NCBI GenBank assembly: GCA_019116405.1
Contig: DXBS01000003.1
Span: 1 to 20,277, forward strand
DNA: 20,277 nucleotides
Source of the DNA: Candidatus Gallimonas intestinigallinarum
GTDB taxonomy: Bacteria > Bacillota_A > Clostridia > Christensenellales > Borkfalkiaceae
Direction of reading: 5' to 3'
In this document: in pieces, positions 1-7,269 of the stretch
Layout: each line of letters begins with the position of its first letter
Position numbering within the stretch: the stretch's first letter is position 1
The notes under the pieces: model-generated
The model's database searches: none
Told to the model about the DNA's origin: nothing
Seen by the model: the letters and a program-made list of their open reading frames with translations, nothing else
Translations under genes and position numbers: made by a program

Positions 1-21
1 ATGTGGTTTTCGCGCATATCC

Positions 22-50
22 ATTATAACAGCTATCTTGAATTCTGACGA
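22..50 (-). promoter_or_regulatory. Possible leftward sigma-A promoter (weak)
   Basis: On the minus strand a perfect TATAAT lies at 22-27. With a 17-base spacer the -35 position (45-50) reads TCGTCA, which matches four of six consensus bases. It would drive transcription off the left edge of the window, so no gene can be assigned. The rest of 1-81 is AT-rich and shows no reading frame that I can support. Confidence 0.3.
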
Positions 51-81
51 GTATTTTGTTTGAAATCTTTTTCCTTTTGAC

Positions 82-129
82 ATAAAAATATGCACCCCCT
101 AAAGTCTGTCCAACTTTTGGGGTGCATAT
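82..129 (-). terminator. Hairpin terminator of the M48-like gene
   Basis: ATATGCACCCC (88-98) pairs perfectly with GGGGTGCATAT (119-129). The stem extends inward through AAAG (101-104) with CTTT (114-117), around a nine-base loop. On the minus strand the stem is followed by a run of U residues (82-88), as in intrinsic terminators, and it lies about 70 bases past the stop of the leftward gene. On the plus strand there is no U run. The right arm and loop resemble the terminal repeats of IS3-type elements, which is a recalled similarity and not tested. Confidence 0.7.
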
Positions 130-200
130 CAAACGCGCAGGGCGGCGGCGTTATGAAACTTGTTGCGCATCCTGTATGTACGGGCGCGCAGCAGTATTTT

Positions 201-2249
201 TTACGTCAAGCGGATGCCGATCTTGCGCGCCTCCTGCATGACTGCAGAATTGCTGTCCTCGCGGTAGAGATAATAGATCTCCTCCAGACGGGTCAGCTCT
301 GTGCAGTAGTTGCTCAGAAGAGAGAAGGCATATTCGGAAACGCTCTTTTTGTCCGCCGTCTCCTCCAGGAGAACGGCGTAGACAGGGCGTTCCGCGCGGA
401 TCTTGACGAGATATACATGCGCGTTGCCGCACAGGCGCAAAAGCACCGCGCTCATCTGCGCAAGGCGCGCCTGCGACAGATCGCAGGGCAGGACGCTCTC
501 TGCCGAGACAGAGATCTCGGAAAGTTCGTTGGTGCAGTCCAGGATCTCCTGCGATACGGACGCCCGGATCTCGCGGGCGCGGTCCACCATCGTCTTATCG
601 CCCGTGCGCAGTGCGGCCTCCATCAGAATGGGCATGAGCGACAGATTGACGCTGAGCATGGGATTGTCCCAGATGACGTGGAGCATCGCGTCCACGGCGG
701 CGGGGTGGTCGCGCCGGCACAGCAAGACGGCGCTCACGCTCTCCGCGTCCGTGCGCATGGTCGTATCGGCGAGCGCATGCTCGGCAACGCCGAAGATCTT
801 TGTATCGTCCACCATGCTGTAGGCGAGCAGCGCCTGCGAATACAGGTATTCGTCCGCGGTACCCGCCTTTTGCGCGCGCTCATACTCCTTGATGATGCGG
901 TTGGGCGTGAGGTATTGCTCCTGACGCAGTTTTTTCCAAGCCCCGTCGCGGGAGAAGCTCTCGTAGGCAAATTTGCTGCACCGCGCCATCTCTTCTGCGA
1001 TCTCGCGGACAAACGCGGCGTCCTTTTCGCGGCGGGCGGCATCGTAGTCGGCGACCTTTGCTTGCTCCATGCGCATTTTCAGGGTCGGGCGCGGATTGTC
1101 CCCGCCCCACAGCGTGCGCAGGAGAATGGGATGCAGGTGCGTGCCCTCCTTTTGGATTGCCGCGTCCAAATACGCCGCGATGCGCTCGTAATAGTCGGAG
1201 ACGGGCGTCTCCTGCGCAAACATTTCATATTCGACGGCGCGGCAGGGTGAACGCAGAACGTTTGCTGCCAGCTCGCACTTGGCACAGGCATCGATCCACG
1301 TCTGCGGATCGGAAGCTGCGGCGACCTTGTCCGCGTCCCGTTCAATGCGCACGCGCGCATAGGCGGCATACTTCTTCTGCGTCCTTGCAAGGCGCAGTTC
1401 GGCATAGGCGAAGAACAGCTTCTTGAAGGTCGCCAGCTTGTCGTGTTCGCAGTCGTAGCGCATAAGCGCGGCGTCAAAGCGGCGCAGCACGTCACTGTCG
1501 CGGTGCATGGCGAGGGCAAAACTATACACGAGGAGAGAGACCAGCTCTTCCTTGGTGAGCAGGGGGAGAATGGCAACGGGCACGCCGATCGCGACGCCCT
1601 CCCTTGTCTGTTTTGAAGTAAAACAGGTCTCCGGGCCAAAGATGCGCAGGAGCGTATACCGCCCGTGATAGCCTGCGACGATCGCAGCCCTGTCGGCAAG
1701 CTCATACAAGAGCGGCATCTGCGTGCGCACGATGTGTTCGCTCTCGTTCGTCTTTTCTTCCTGCAGCACCTTGACGAGCGTCATCATCGGCAGGTACATG
1801 GTGAGAAGATAGACCGCGAGCGATAAAAATACGCACAGGACGGCGACGAGTTCGCGCGTCTGTATGCTTGCCGCGGTGGCGCCGATGAGCAGTCCGGAGG
1901 CGCCGAGGCTGAGAAGAAATCCGCATACAAGCAGCGCTGCAGAGTATGCGCGGCACAGCCACAGGGTGCGATTTGCTCTGCGCTGCGCGGCGCGCTGTTC
2001 GGCGCGGGTGCCGTTGCCTGCACTTAGGTAGTGTTCGCGGTGTTCGGCAGTTTTGCGCGAAAGCATCCGGTCCGCGCTTTTATAGCGCAGCGTATTGACG
2101 GTCGCAGCGATCGCCAGTCCCAAAATCCCGATGCAGGTGAGTGCGATCGCGGCAGACAGCGAAGCGGGCAGCATCAGCGCCCAGATGACGGAGGCAAACA
2201 GTGTGATGATAACGGATAAAAAAACGGCAGCATAGCGCAATACGGTCAT
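201..2249 (-). CDS. Membrane protein with a degenerate M48 metalloprotease-like core
   Basis: This is a 682-residue protein. The ATG at 2249 was chosen because GGGAG sits 7-8 bases upstream and a consensus promoter lies just beyond; an upstream ATG at 2402 would read through that promoter. Hydrophobic segments fall near residues 8-30, 33-52, 100-124 and 133-155. The segment 190-310 is laid out like an M48 (HtpX/Ste24) peptidase domain: a loop, LLTKEELVSLL at 230-240, and ERDADK at 303-308, which corresponds to the helix carrying the third zinc ligand. Where M48 enzymes have HExxH, residues 242-246 read YSFAL, so both histidines and the glutamate are missing. The remaining 370 residues look helical, perhaps TPR-like, and are not recognised. 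The protein is likely a non-catalytic membrane scaffold or regulator. The fold assignment is inference from the motif layout. Confidence 0.75.
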   Translation of the reverse strand: MTVLRYAAVFLSVIITLFASVIWALMLPASLSAAIALTCIGILGLAIAATVNTLRYKSADRMLSRKTAEHREHYLSAGNGTRAEQRAAQRRANRTLWLCRAYSAALLVCGFLLSLGASGLLIGATAASIQTRELVAVLCVFLSLAVYLLTMYLPMMTLVKVLQEEKTNESEHIVRTQMPLLYELADRAAIVAGYHGRYTLLRIFGPETCFTSKQTREGVAIGVPVAILPLLTKEELVSLLVYSFALAMHRDSDVLRRFDAALMRYDCEHDKLATFKKLFFAYAELRLARTQKKYAAYARVRIERDADKVAAASDPQTWIDACAKCELAANVLRSPCRAVEYEMFAQETPVSDYYERIAAYLDAAIQKEGTHLHPILLRTLWGGDNPRPTLKMRMEQAKVADYDAARREKDAAFVREIAEEMARCSKFAYESFSRDGAWKKLRQEQYLTPNRIIKEYERAQKAGTADEYLYSQALLAYSMVDDTKIFGVAEHALADTTMRTDAESVSAVLLCRRDHPAAVDAMLHVIWDNPMLSVNLSLMPILMEAALRTGDKTMVDRAREIRASVSQEILDCTNELSEISVSAESVLPCDLSQARLAQMSAVLLRLCGNAHVYLVKIRAERPVYAVLLEETADKKSVSEYAFSLLSNYCTELTRLEEIYYLYREDSNSAVMQEARKIGIRLT

Positions 2250-2289
2250 AGGCAGCTCCCAAATGTTTCGAAAAAATAAACTCTGCTTA

Positions 2290-2318
2290 AGTATACCATG
2301 TACGGGCGCGCGTGTCAA
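2290..2318 (-). promoter_or_regulatory. Sigma-A promoter of the M48-like gene
   Basis: On the minus strand TTGACA (2313-2318) and TATACT (2290-2295) are separated by exactly 17 bases. The predicted transcription start is near 2283, leaving a leader of about 33 bases with the GGGAG ribosome binding site. Confidence 0.85.
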
Positions 2319-2361
2319 GCAAAGGAAGTTGTGCGTTTGCCAAGAAAAATTCCCGAAGTCC

Positions 2362-2390
2362 TTGCTATTTTGCGCGCAATTTGTTATAAT
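2362..2390 (+). promoter_or_regulatory. Sigma-A promoter of glyA
   Basis: TTGCTA (2362-2367) and a perfect TATAAT (2385-2390) are separated by 17 bases. The leader is short, about 22 bases, and carries AAGGAGC (2408-2414) ahead of the ATG at 2420. I see no purine riboswitch or glycine riboswitch in this space. Confidence 0.85.
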
Positions 2391-2419
2391 ACCAAAAAGC
2401 ATTTTACAAGGAGCAGCGT

Positions 2420-3670
2420 ATGATCGACCTTTCTACTATCCGAAATACCGACCCCGAAGTCTGCCGGGCGATGGAGCAGGAGCTCTCCCGCCAGCGCGGG
2501 AATCTGGAACTCATCGCGAGCGAAAACATCGTCTCTCCCGCCGTGATGGCGGCAATGGGGAGCCATCTCACCAACAAGTACGCAGAGGGCTATCCGGTCA
2601 AGCGCTACTACGGCGGCTGCGAGTTCGTGGATATCGTCGAGAACCTCGCGCGGGATAGGCTCAAGGAGATCTTCGGCTGCGAGCACGCCAACGTTCAGCC
2701 GCACAGCGGCGCGCAGGCGAACTTTGCCGTCTACTTTGCCATGCTCAAGCCGGGCGACACCGTCATGGGCATGAACCTCTCGCACGGCGGACACCTCACG
2801 CACGGCTCGCCCGTCAACTTCTCGGGGACGTTCTTCAACATCGTGCCCTACGGCGTCTCGCAGGAGACGGAGACCATCGACTATGATGAGATGGAGCGCA
2901 TCGCCCTGGAGTGCAAGCCTAAGATGATCGTCTCGGGCGCGAGCGCATATCCCCGCATTCTCGACTTCAAGCGCATCAGCGAGATCTGCGACAAGGTGGG
3001 CGCGCTGATGATGGTGGACATTGCCCACATTGCGGGCCTCGTTGCGGCGGGGCTGCATCCCAATCCCGTGCCCGTTGCCGACTTTGTCACGACGACCACG
3101 CACAAGACGCTGCGCGGTCCGCGCGGCGGCGTCATCATGTGCAAGGAGCAGTATGCCAAGGCGATCGACAAGGCGGTGTTCCCCGGCACGCAGGGCGGAC
3201 CTCTGATGCATGTCATCGCGGCAAAGGCGGTCGCCTTCAAGGAGGCGCTCTCGCCCGAATTCAAGGCATATCAGCAGCAGATCGTCAAGAACGCTGCCGC
3301 CATGGCGGACAGGTTTACAAATAACGGCGTGCGCCTCGTCTCGGGCGGCACGGACAACCATCTCATGCTCGTCGACCTCAGAAAGGAAGGCATGACGGGC
3401 AAGGAGCTGGAAGCGCTCCTCGATCGTGCGCATATCACGGCGAACAAGAACACCATTCCCTTTGAGACGACTTCTCCCTTCATTACGAGCGGCGTGCGCA
3501 TCGGTACGCCCGCCATCACGGCGCGCGGCATGAAGGAGCAGGAGGCGATCCGGATCGCCGATCTCGTCACCGAGGTCATCTGGAAGAAGGAGGAGGCGAT
3601 TGCCGACGTCGCGGACAAGGTCCACGAACTCTGCGCCGCCTTCCCGATCTACGAGGGCGATATCCTTTGA
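2420..3670 (+). CDS. glyA: Serine hydroxymethyltransferase
   Basis: This PLP enzyme interconverts serine plus tetrahydrofolate with glycine plus 5,10-methylenetetrahydrofolate in the cytoplasm and is the main source of one-carbon units. The 416-residue length is typical of the bacterial family. Hallmarks seen are [12 protein letters not shown] (29-40), the [12 protein letters not shown] segment (90-101) and [14 protein letters not shown] (224-237), in which K229 is the expected PLP lysine; the substrate-binding HLTHG (125-129) is also present. The start at 2420 has AAGGAG at good spacing. The gene stands alone: a divergent gene lies upstream and a convergent one downstream, with its own promoter at 2362-2390. 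Confidence 0.97.
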   Translation: MIDLSTIRNTDPEVCRAMEQELSRQRGNLELIASENIVSPAVMAAMGSHLTNKYAEGYPVKRYYGGCEFVDIVENLARDRLKEIFGCEHANVQPHSGAQANFAVYFAMLKPGDTVMGMNLSHGGHLTHGSPVNFSGTFFNIVPYGVSQETETIDYDEMERIALECKPKMIVSGASAYPRILDFKRISEICDKVGALMMVDIAHIAGLVAAGLHPNPVPVADFVTTTTHKTLRGPRGGVIMCKEQYAKAIDKAVFPGTQGGPLMHVIAAKAVAFKEALSPEFKAYQQQIVKNAAAMADRFTNNGVRLVSGGTDNHLMLVDLRKEGMTGKELEALLDRAHITANKNTIPFETTSPFITSGVRIGTPAITARGMKEQEAIRIADLVTEVIWKKEEAIADVADKVHELCAAFPIYEGDIL

Positions 3671-3700
3671 GATTTGGTATCTGATTTAAAAAACGGTCGC

Positions 3701-3738
3701 AAAATACGCGCCGCCCGCCATACATCGGCGGGCGGCGC
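3701..3738. terminator. Shared hairpin between glyA and the convergent XRE gene
   Basis: GCGCCGCCCGCC (3708-3719) and GGCGGGCGGCGC (3727-3738) form a perfect 12-base-pair stem with a seven-base loop. On the minus strand the stem is followed by ATTTT, suiting termination of the leftward XRE-type gene whose stop codon is only 13 bases away. On the plus strand the U run is missing, so for glyA it would be a weak terminator or a 3' end stabiliser. Confidence 0.7.
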
Positions 3739-3750
3739 TGTGCATATGTG

Positions 3751-3956
3751 TTACGGCGCGATGAGTTCGTCCAGCGGGACGTCGTACAATTTTGCAAGCT
3801 TGATAAAGTTCTCCAGCGTCGGCACGGTGATACCCGCCTCATAGGCGTGGTAGGACTGATACCTGATTCCTATTTTTGCGCGACGGCGGTCTGCGTGTAG
3901 CCGTATCCCTCGCGCAGCTGTCTGAGATTTTTGGAAAGATTGTAGAGTTCTTGCAT
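3751..3956 (-). pseudogene. Small XRE-family helix-turn-helix regulator, interrupted by a frameshift
   Basis: From the ATG at 3956, preceded by GGAGGAG, the frame reads MQELYNLSKNLRQLREGYGY and on to TQTAVAQK, then meets TAG after codon 28. Re-reading one base in the five-A run near 3870-3874 restores a continuous HTH protein of 68 codons: TQTAVAQK-IGIRYQSYHAYEAGI, then TVPTLENFIKLAKLYDVPLD and ELIAP, ending at 3751. The restored protein is a complete single-domain XRE repressor of the phage Cro/C1 or SinR type. The break may be a true one-base deletion, a homopolymer assembly error or programmed -1 slippage on AAAAA. A possible but weak leftward promoter (TATATA at 3982-3987) lies upstream, facing the riboswitch promoter. 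The target is unknown. Confidence 0.75.
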
Positions 3957-4028
3957 GGCGCGCTCCTCCGGTATTTCAAGTATATATACGCCATTTGCGG
4001 CGGGCTGAAACAATTCGTGAAAAAATAC

Positions 4029-4057
4029 TTGACAGCGTGCGGGCGGCGTACTATAAT
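4029..4057 (+). promoter_or_regulatory. Consensus sigma-A promoter of the FMN riboswitch/ribU transcript
   Basis: TTGACA (4029-4034) and TATAAT (4052-4057) are both perfect and 17 bases apart. Transcription would start about 4064, just before the riboswitch P1 stem, so the aptamer lies at the very 5' end of the RNA. Confidence 0.92.
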
Positions 4058-4069
4058 GAATGCAATCGA

Positions 4070-4189
4070 ATATTCTTTGGGGCGGAGTGAAAGTCTCCAC
4101 CGGCAGTATAGTCTGCGAAGAGCCAGGCGGCTCCCGAGCGGGTGAGATTCCCGCACCGACGGTCATAGTCCGGATGAGAAAAGAAATAA
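4070..4189 (+). promoter_or_regulatory. FMN riboswitch (RFN element)
   Basis: The conserved RFN blocks appear in order: the P1 strand TATTCTTT (4071-4078), GGGGCGGAGTGAAAGTCTCC around 4079-4098, ACCGGCAGT, a variable hairpin, GCGGGTGAGATTCCCGC, then CCGACGGTCATAGTCCGGAT and the closing P1 strand ending near 4188. The element binds FMN and lowers expression of riboflavin genes. It sits between a consensus promoter and a riboflavin transporter gene, as in many Firmicutes. I rate the call as very secure from sequence and context. Confidence 0.96.
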
Positions 4190-4201
4190 GTGCGTATTTT
4201 C

Positions 4202-4233
4202 GCGCGCCCCGCTTTGTGCGGGGCGCGCTTTGT
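4202..4233 (+). terminator. Intrinsic terminator in the riboswitch expression platform
   Basis: GCGCGCCCCGC (4202-4212) pairs perfectly with GCGGGGCGCGC (4218-4228) around a TTTGT loop, followed by a short T-rich run. Its place just after the aptamer and 46 bases before the ribU start fits FMN-induced premature termination. The U run is weak, so control by pausing or by structure is also possible. The alternative antiterminator pairing was not identified. Confidence 0.75.
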
Positions 4234-4278
4234 ATGCAGGTCAAAGAATACTCGAAATATATTCAGGAGTTCTTTGTC

Positions 4279-5034
4279 ATGAGTGCTGCAAAACGTTACT
4301 TTTCCTCGACGCGCATCGCAATGATCGCGCTCTTCTCCGCACTGGCGGCGGTGCTGTACATCTTCAACTTCTCGCTTCCGTTCGCCTTCCCGGGCTTTCT
4401 GGAGTTCCGCTTCTCCGATATCCCCGTGCTCATCGGTACCTTTGCCCTGGGGCCGGTTTCGGGCTGCATCATCGTCGTGATGATGGTGCTCATCAAGCTC
4501 GTGTTCGTCTCGACCTCCACCTTCTTCGTGGGCGATCTTGCGGACATCCTCGTCGGGTTCGCGCTCGTCATCCCCGTTGGCGTCATTTACAATCGTATCC
4601 GCACCTTCAAGGGCGCGCTTTTAGGCATGGGCGTGGGGACGCTCATCTCTACGGCGCTTGCGATCTTTCTCAACCGCTTTCTTCTCGTGCCCGCCTATGT
4701 CACGCTCATGTTCGGCGATAGCTGGGAGCCTCTCCTTTCCATGATGACGCCGCTCTTCCCGAACTGCACGCAGGAGAACTTCTACACGCTCTATCTGTGG
4801 GTGTCCGTGCTGCCCTTTAACCTGCTCCGCTGCCTCGTCGCGTCCCTCGTGACGCTGCTCGTCTATAAGCACATTTCGCGCGCGATCAACCGCCTCAACG
4901 AAAAGATGCGCCCCAAAAAGGAGCGCACGGACGAGGAGGAGAAGAAGCGCACCGTCATCACGATCATCGTGCTTGTCGCCGTGACGCTGCTCCTGGTCGG
5001 GCTGGCGATTTTGCATTTCTTCCTGACGCAATGA
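4279..5034 (+). CDS. ribU: ECF transporter riboflavin-binding S component RibU
   Basis: This is the membrane substrate-binding subunit that, with the shared EcfA/EcfA'/EcfT energising module, imports riboflavin. The ATG at 4279 follows CAGGAGT at eight bases, which decides against upstream starts inside the riboswitch. The 251-residue protein has about six hydrophobic segments in residues 12-200, with the RibU-typical FRFSDIPVLIGTFALGPVSG (43-62). After a very charged linker (201-224) a further hydrophobic helix follows at about 225-248, making the protein longer than the usual 190-210 residues. The FMN riboswitch upstream independently supports riboflavin as substrate. No terminator separates it from tsaE, so some read-through is expected. 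Confidence 0.93.
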   Translation: MSAAKRYFSSTRIAMIALFSALAAVLYIFNFSLPFAFPGFLEFRFSDIPVLIGTFALGPVSGCIIVVMMVLIKLVFVSTSTFFVGDLADILVGFALVIPVGVIYNRIRTFKGALLGMGVGTLISTALAIFLNRFLLVPAYVTLMFGDSWEPLLSMMTPLFPNCTQENFYTLYLWVSVLPFNLLRCLVASLVTLLVYKHISRAINRLNEKMRPKKERTDEEEKKRTVITIIVLVAVTLLLVGLAILHFFLTQ

Positions 5035-5044
5035 GAAAAATTTC

Positions 5045-5073
5045 TTGCCAAACGTCGCCGTATGCGGTATAAT
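5045..5073 (+). promoter_or_regulatory. Sigma-A promoter of the tsaE operon, predicted leaderless
   Basis: TTGCCA (5045-5050) and TATAAT (5068-5073) are separated by 17 bases. The transcription start expected about seven bases past the -10 box (5080-5081) is only two or three bases before the tsaE ATG at 5083. Confidence 0.85.
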
Positions 5074-5082
5074 ACCCGTGAT

Positions 5083-5481
5083 ATGGCGATTTTTCTTTCC
5101 CATTCGCCCGAGGAGACCAAGTCCTTCGCGGCGCAATATGCAAAGACGTTACGCCCCGGGGACGTGGTGCTCCTTGAAGGGGAAATGGGCGCGGGCAAGA
5201 CGGCGTTCGCGCAGGGCGTCGCGCGCGGGCTGGGCGTAACAGAGGACGTTTTAAGTCCGACGTATGCCTATGTCAACAGCTACGAGCCCATGTTTCACTT
5301 TGACTGCTACCGCATCGAGAGCGAGCGGCAGGCGGAGGAACTGGGCTTTTCCGACTACTTTGATGCGGGGAAGATCTGCCTTGTCGAATGGAGCCAAAAC
5401 ATTGCGGGGCTGCTGCCCGCGGATTGCAAAAAGGTCGTCATCCGAAAGGTGAGCGAAGAGGAGCGGGAGATCGTCACATGA
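5083..5481 (+). CDS. tsaE: tRNA N6-threonylcarbamoyladenosine biosynthesis ATPase TsaE
   Basis: TsaE is the ATPase that cycles the TsaB-TsaD complex during formation of t6A37 in ANN-decoding tRNAs. The 132-residue protein carries the Walker A motif GEMGAGKT (33-40), the SPTYAYVNSY segment (59-68), HFDCYRI and LVEWSQN, all typical of the family. The chosen ATG at 5083 gives the expected length; an in-frame ATG at 5062 lies upstream of the -10 box and cannot be used from this promoter. There is no ribosome binding site, so the mRNA looks leaderless. Its stop overlaps the tsaB start as ATGA. Confidence 0.95.
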   Translation: MAIFLSHSPEETKSFAAQYAKTLRPGDVVLLEGEMGAGKTAFAQGVARGLGVTEDVLSPTYAYVNSYEPMFHFDCYRIESERQAEELGFSDYFDAGKICLVEWSQNIAGLLPADCKKVVIRKVSEEEREIVT

Positions 5482-6083
5482 ATTTTCTTGCCATCGATAC
5501 GAGCGGCAGACAACTCAATACCGTCGCCGTCCATGGCGAGCGGCAGATCGTTTTGCCCCGCCCCGACTGCGCGATGCGGCACTCCGTGATTTTAATGGAC
5601 GAAATCGACGCCGCTCTCAAGCAGGCGCAACTGACGCCGCAGGACTGCGACTTCTTCGCCTGCGTGGTGGGCCCCGGGTCGTTTACGGGCATCCGCATCG
5701 GCATCGCGACGGTCAAGGGGCTGTGCCTCGCCGCCGGAAAGGGGGCGCTTGCGCTCACCTCTTTTGACTGCCTCGCATATGCTGATACGAACGAACAAAA
5801 GCTCTGCCTCGTGGACGCGGGGCACGGTAACTTCTATGCCTGCGGCTATTCCGGCACGCAGGTGAGCGTCCCGCCCCTGTTTGCCTCGCGGGAGCAGGTG
5901 GATGCGATCATCGCGTCGGGGTATGTGCCCGTCGCGCACGCGCCGCTCTTTGAAGGGGTGCGCGTTGCGGACGCGGCGCAGGGACTGCTCGCCGCCGCCA
6001 CAAGCAAGGCGGGGGAGGTCATGCCCGCGCACGCCCTGGAGGCGCTGTACTTGCGGAAATCGTCCGCAGAGGAGGGGAGATGA
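5478..6083 (+). CDS. tsaB: tRNA threonylcarbamoyladenosine biosynthesis protein TsaB
   Basis: TsaB is the inactive ASKHA-fold partner that holds TsaD and TsaE in the t6A synthase. The 201-residue protein starts MNFLAIDTSG, and contains VVGPGSFTGIRIG (63-75), the signature of the family, plus LVDAGHGNFYACGY in the second half (canonical proteins have DARR/MNEVY here). It is near the short end of the family range. The ATG overlaps the tsaE stop by the ATGA arrangement, so translation is probably coupled. A likely tsaD partner is not in the window. Confidence 0.94.
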   Translation: MNFLAIDTSGRQLNTVAVHGERQIVLPRPDCAMRHSVILMDEIDAALKQAQLTPQDCDFFACVVGPGSFTGIRIGIATVKGLCLAAGKGALALTSFDCLAYADTNEQKLCLVDAGHGNFYACGYSGTQVSVPPLFASREQVDAIIASGYVPVAHAPLFEGVRVADAAQGLLAAATSKAGEVMPAHALEALYLRKSSAEEGR

Positions 6084-6514
6084 ACGGCAGAAGCTGGCAG
6101 TATGCCGACCTCAACGCCATCGCCGCGCTGGAGGCGGAGAACTTTTCCGACCCGTGGAACCATCGCATGCTCGCCGATTCCTTTCTCTCGGGCAACTTCT
6201 ACGGGTCTCTGCTCGAGGAGGACGGCGCGATCACTGCCTACGGCGGCGTGAGCGTTGTTTTGGACGAGGCGGAAGTGCAGCTCATCTGCACGGCAGAGGT
6301 GTACCGCAGGTGCGGCAGGGGCGGCAAGATTCTCGAAGATCTTCTTCAGATCGCCGAGGAAAAGGGCGCAAAGCGCGTCTTTTTGGAGGTGCGCGTTTCC
6401 AATGCGCCCGCCATGTCTATGTACTTAAAATACGGCTTTTGCGGACTGTATGCGCGTTCGCGCTACTATGCGGACGGTGAGGACGCCCTCGTCATGGTCA
6501 AGGAGCTCGGTTGA
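6080..6514 (+). CDS. rimI: Ribosomal-protein-alanine N-acetyltransferase RimI-like
   Basis: This 144-residue GNAT-fold enzyme is expected to acetylate the N-terminal alanine of ribosomal protein S18 or another protein with acetyl-CoA. The pyrophosphate-binding turn is YRRCGRGGKILEDL (75-88). LEVRVSNAPAM (102-112) holds the family's conserved glutamate (E103), and MYLKYGF (114-120) holds the conserved tyrosine. GGAGGGG precedes the ATG at 6080, which overlaps the tsaB stop. The tsaB-rimI order is common in Firmicutes and supports the call; the actual substrate here is not shown by sequence. Confidence 0.9.
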   Translation: MNGRSWQYADLNAIAALEAENFSDPWNHRMLADSFLSGNFYGSLLEEDGAITAYGGVSVVLDEAEVQLICTAEVYRRCGRGGKILEDLLQIAEEKGAKRVFLEVRVSNAPAMSMYLKYGFCGLYARSRYYADGEDALVMVKELG

Positions 6515-7269
6515 AACTTTCCTATGTGCAGCAGGGCGAGGGGAAAGACCTCATATTTCTGCACGGTTACCTCGCCTCCAAAGAGAGTTTTTACCCGCAG
6601 ATAAGCTATTTTTCCCAATTTTACCGCGTGACCGCGCTGGATTTCCCGGGTTTCGGCGGCGCGGAGACGCTTCCCGCGGCGTGGTCGGTTAAGGACTATG
6701 CCGACTGGCTCGTGGCGGCGCTCGAAGAACTGCACATCGCGTTCCCGCACGTCGTGGCGCATTCCTTCGGCGGCAGGGTCGCCGTCAAGTGCCTTGCGCG
6801 CGGAAACGTATTTGACCGCGCGGTGCTGACGGGCTGTGCGGGCATCGTGCCGCGGCGCACGGCGGGCTACAAGCTGCGCGTCAGGTGCTATCGCGCCGTC
6901 AGAAAAATCGCGCCGAAGTATGCCGAGCGCCACTTCGGGAGCAAGGAGTATCGGAGCCTTCCGCCCCTCATGCGGGAGAGCTATAAAAAGATCGTCAACG
7001 AGGACCTGCGCGGCGACGCGACGCGCATCCGCCGTCCCGTACTGTTCATCACGGGCAGCGAGGACACCGAGACGCCGCTCTCGTCCACGATGATCTATGT
7101 GCACGCCGTCCGCGGCAGTCAGCTGTTCGTCATGGAGGGCTGCGGACACTTCGCGCATCTGGAAAATGCGCTCGCGTTCAATGCAAAGACGGAGGAGTTT
7201 TTACAATGGGAGTCTGGTCGGTCATCGCCAATATCGCAGGAGGTCTGCTCGCGGGCTACATCTTCGTGA
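6511..7269 (+). CDS. Alpha/beta-fold hydrolase
   Basis: The protein has 252 residues, read from a TTG at 6511 that overlaps the rimI stop (TTGA) and follows AAGGAG at a suitable distance. The fold markers are FLHGYLASKESF (17-28, oxyanion region), DFPGFGG (44-50), the nucleophile elbow AHSFGGR (83-89, S85), SED (183-185, D185) and EGCGHFAHLE (209-218, H213). This is a complete Ser-Asp-His triad of the MhpC/BioH-like type, cytoplasmic with no signal peptide. The substrate is unknown. The last 63 bases overlap the next gene in another frame, so residues beyond about 234 are a tail not needed for the fold. Its place just before a Mur ligase and ddl hints at a cell-envelope link, which is inference. 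Confidence 0.88.
   Translation: MKLSYVQQGEGKDLIFLHGYLASKESFYPQISYFSQFYRVTALDFPGFGGAETLPAAWSVKDYADWLVAALEELHIAFPHVVAHSFGGRVAVKCLARGNVFDRAVLTGCAGIVPRRTAGYKLRVRCYRAVRKIAPKYAERHFGSKEYRSLPPLMRESYKKIVNEDLRGDATRIRRPVLFITGSEDTETPLSSTMIYVHAVRGSQLFVMEGCGHFAHLENALAFNAKTEEFLQWESGRSSPISQEVCSRATSS

Noticed and set aside
90..1250. A 386-codon plus-strand frame at the left edge
   Set aside because: Antisense to the M48-like gene, and its start lies in the terminator hairpin. Composition is typical of a shadow frame.
2384..3625. A 413-codon minus-strand frame over glyA
   Set aside because: Antisense shadow of a fully conserved glyA; no ribosome binding site and no domain.
5062..5082. Upstream ATG (5062) as the tsaE start
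   Set aside because: It lies before and across the -10 box, has no ribosome binding site, and adds seven residues not typical of TsaE.
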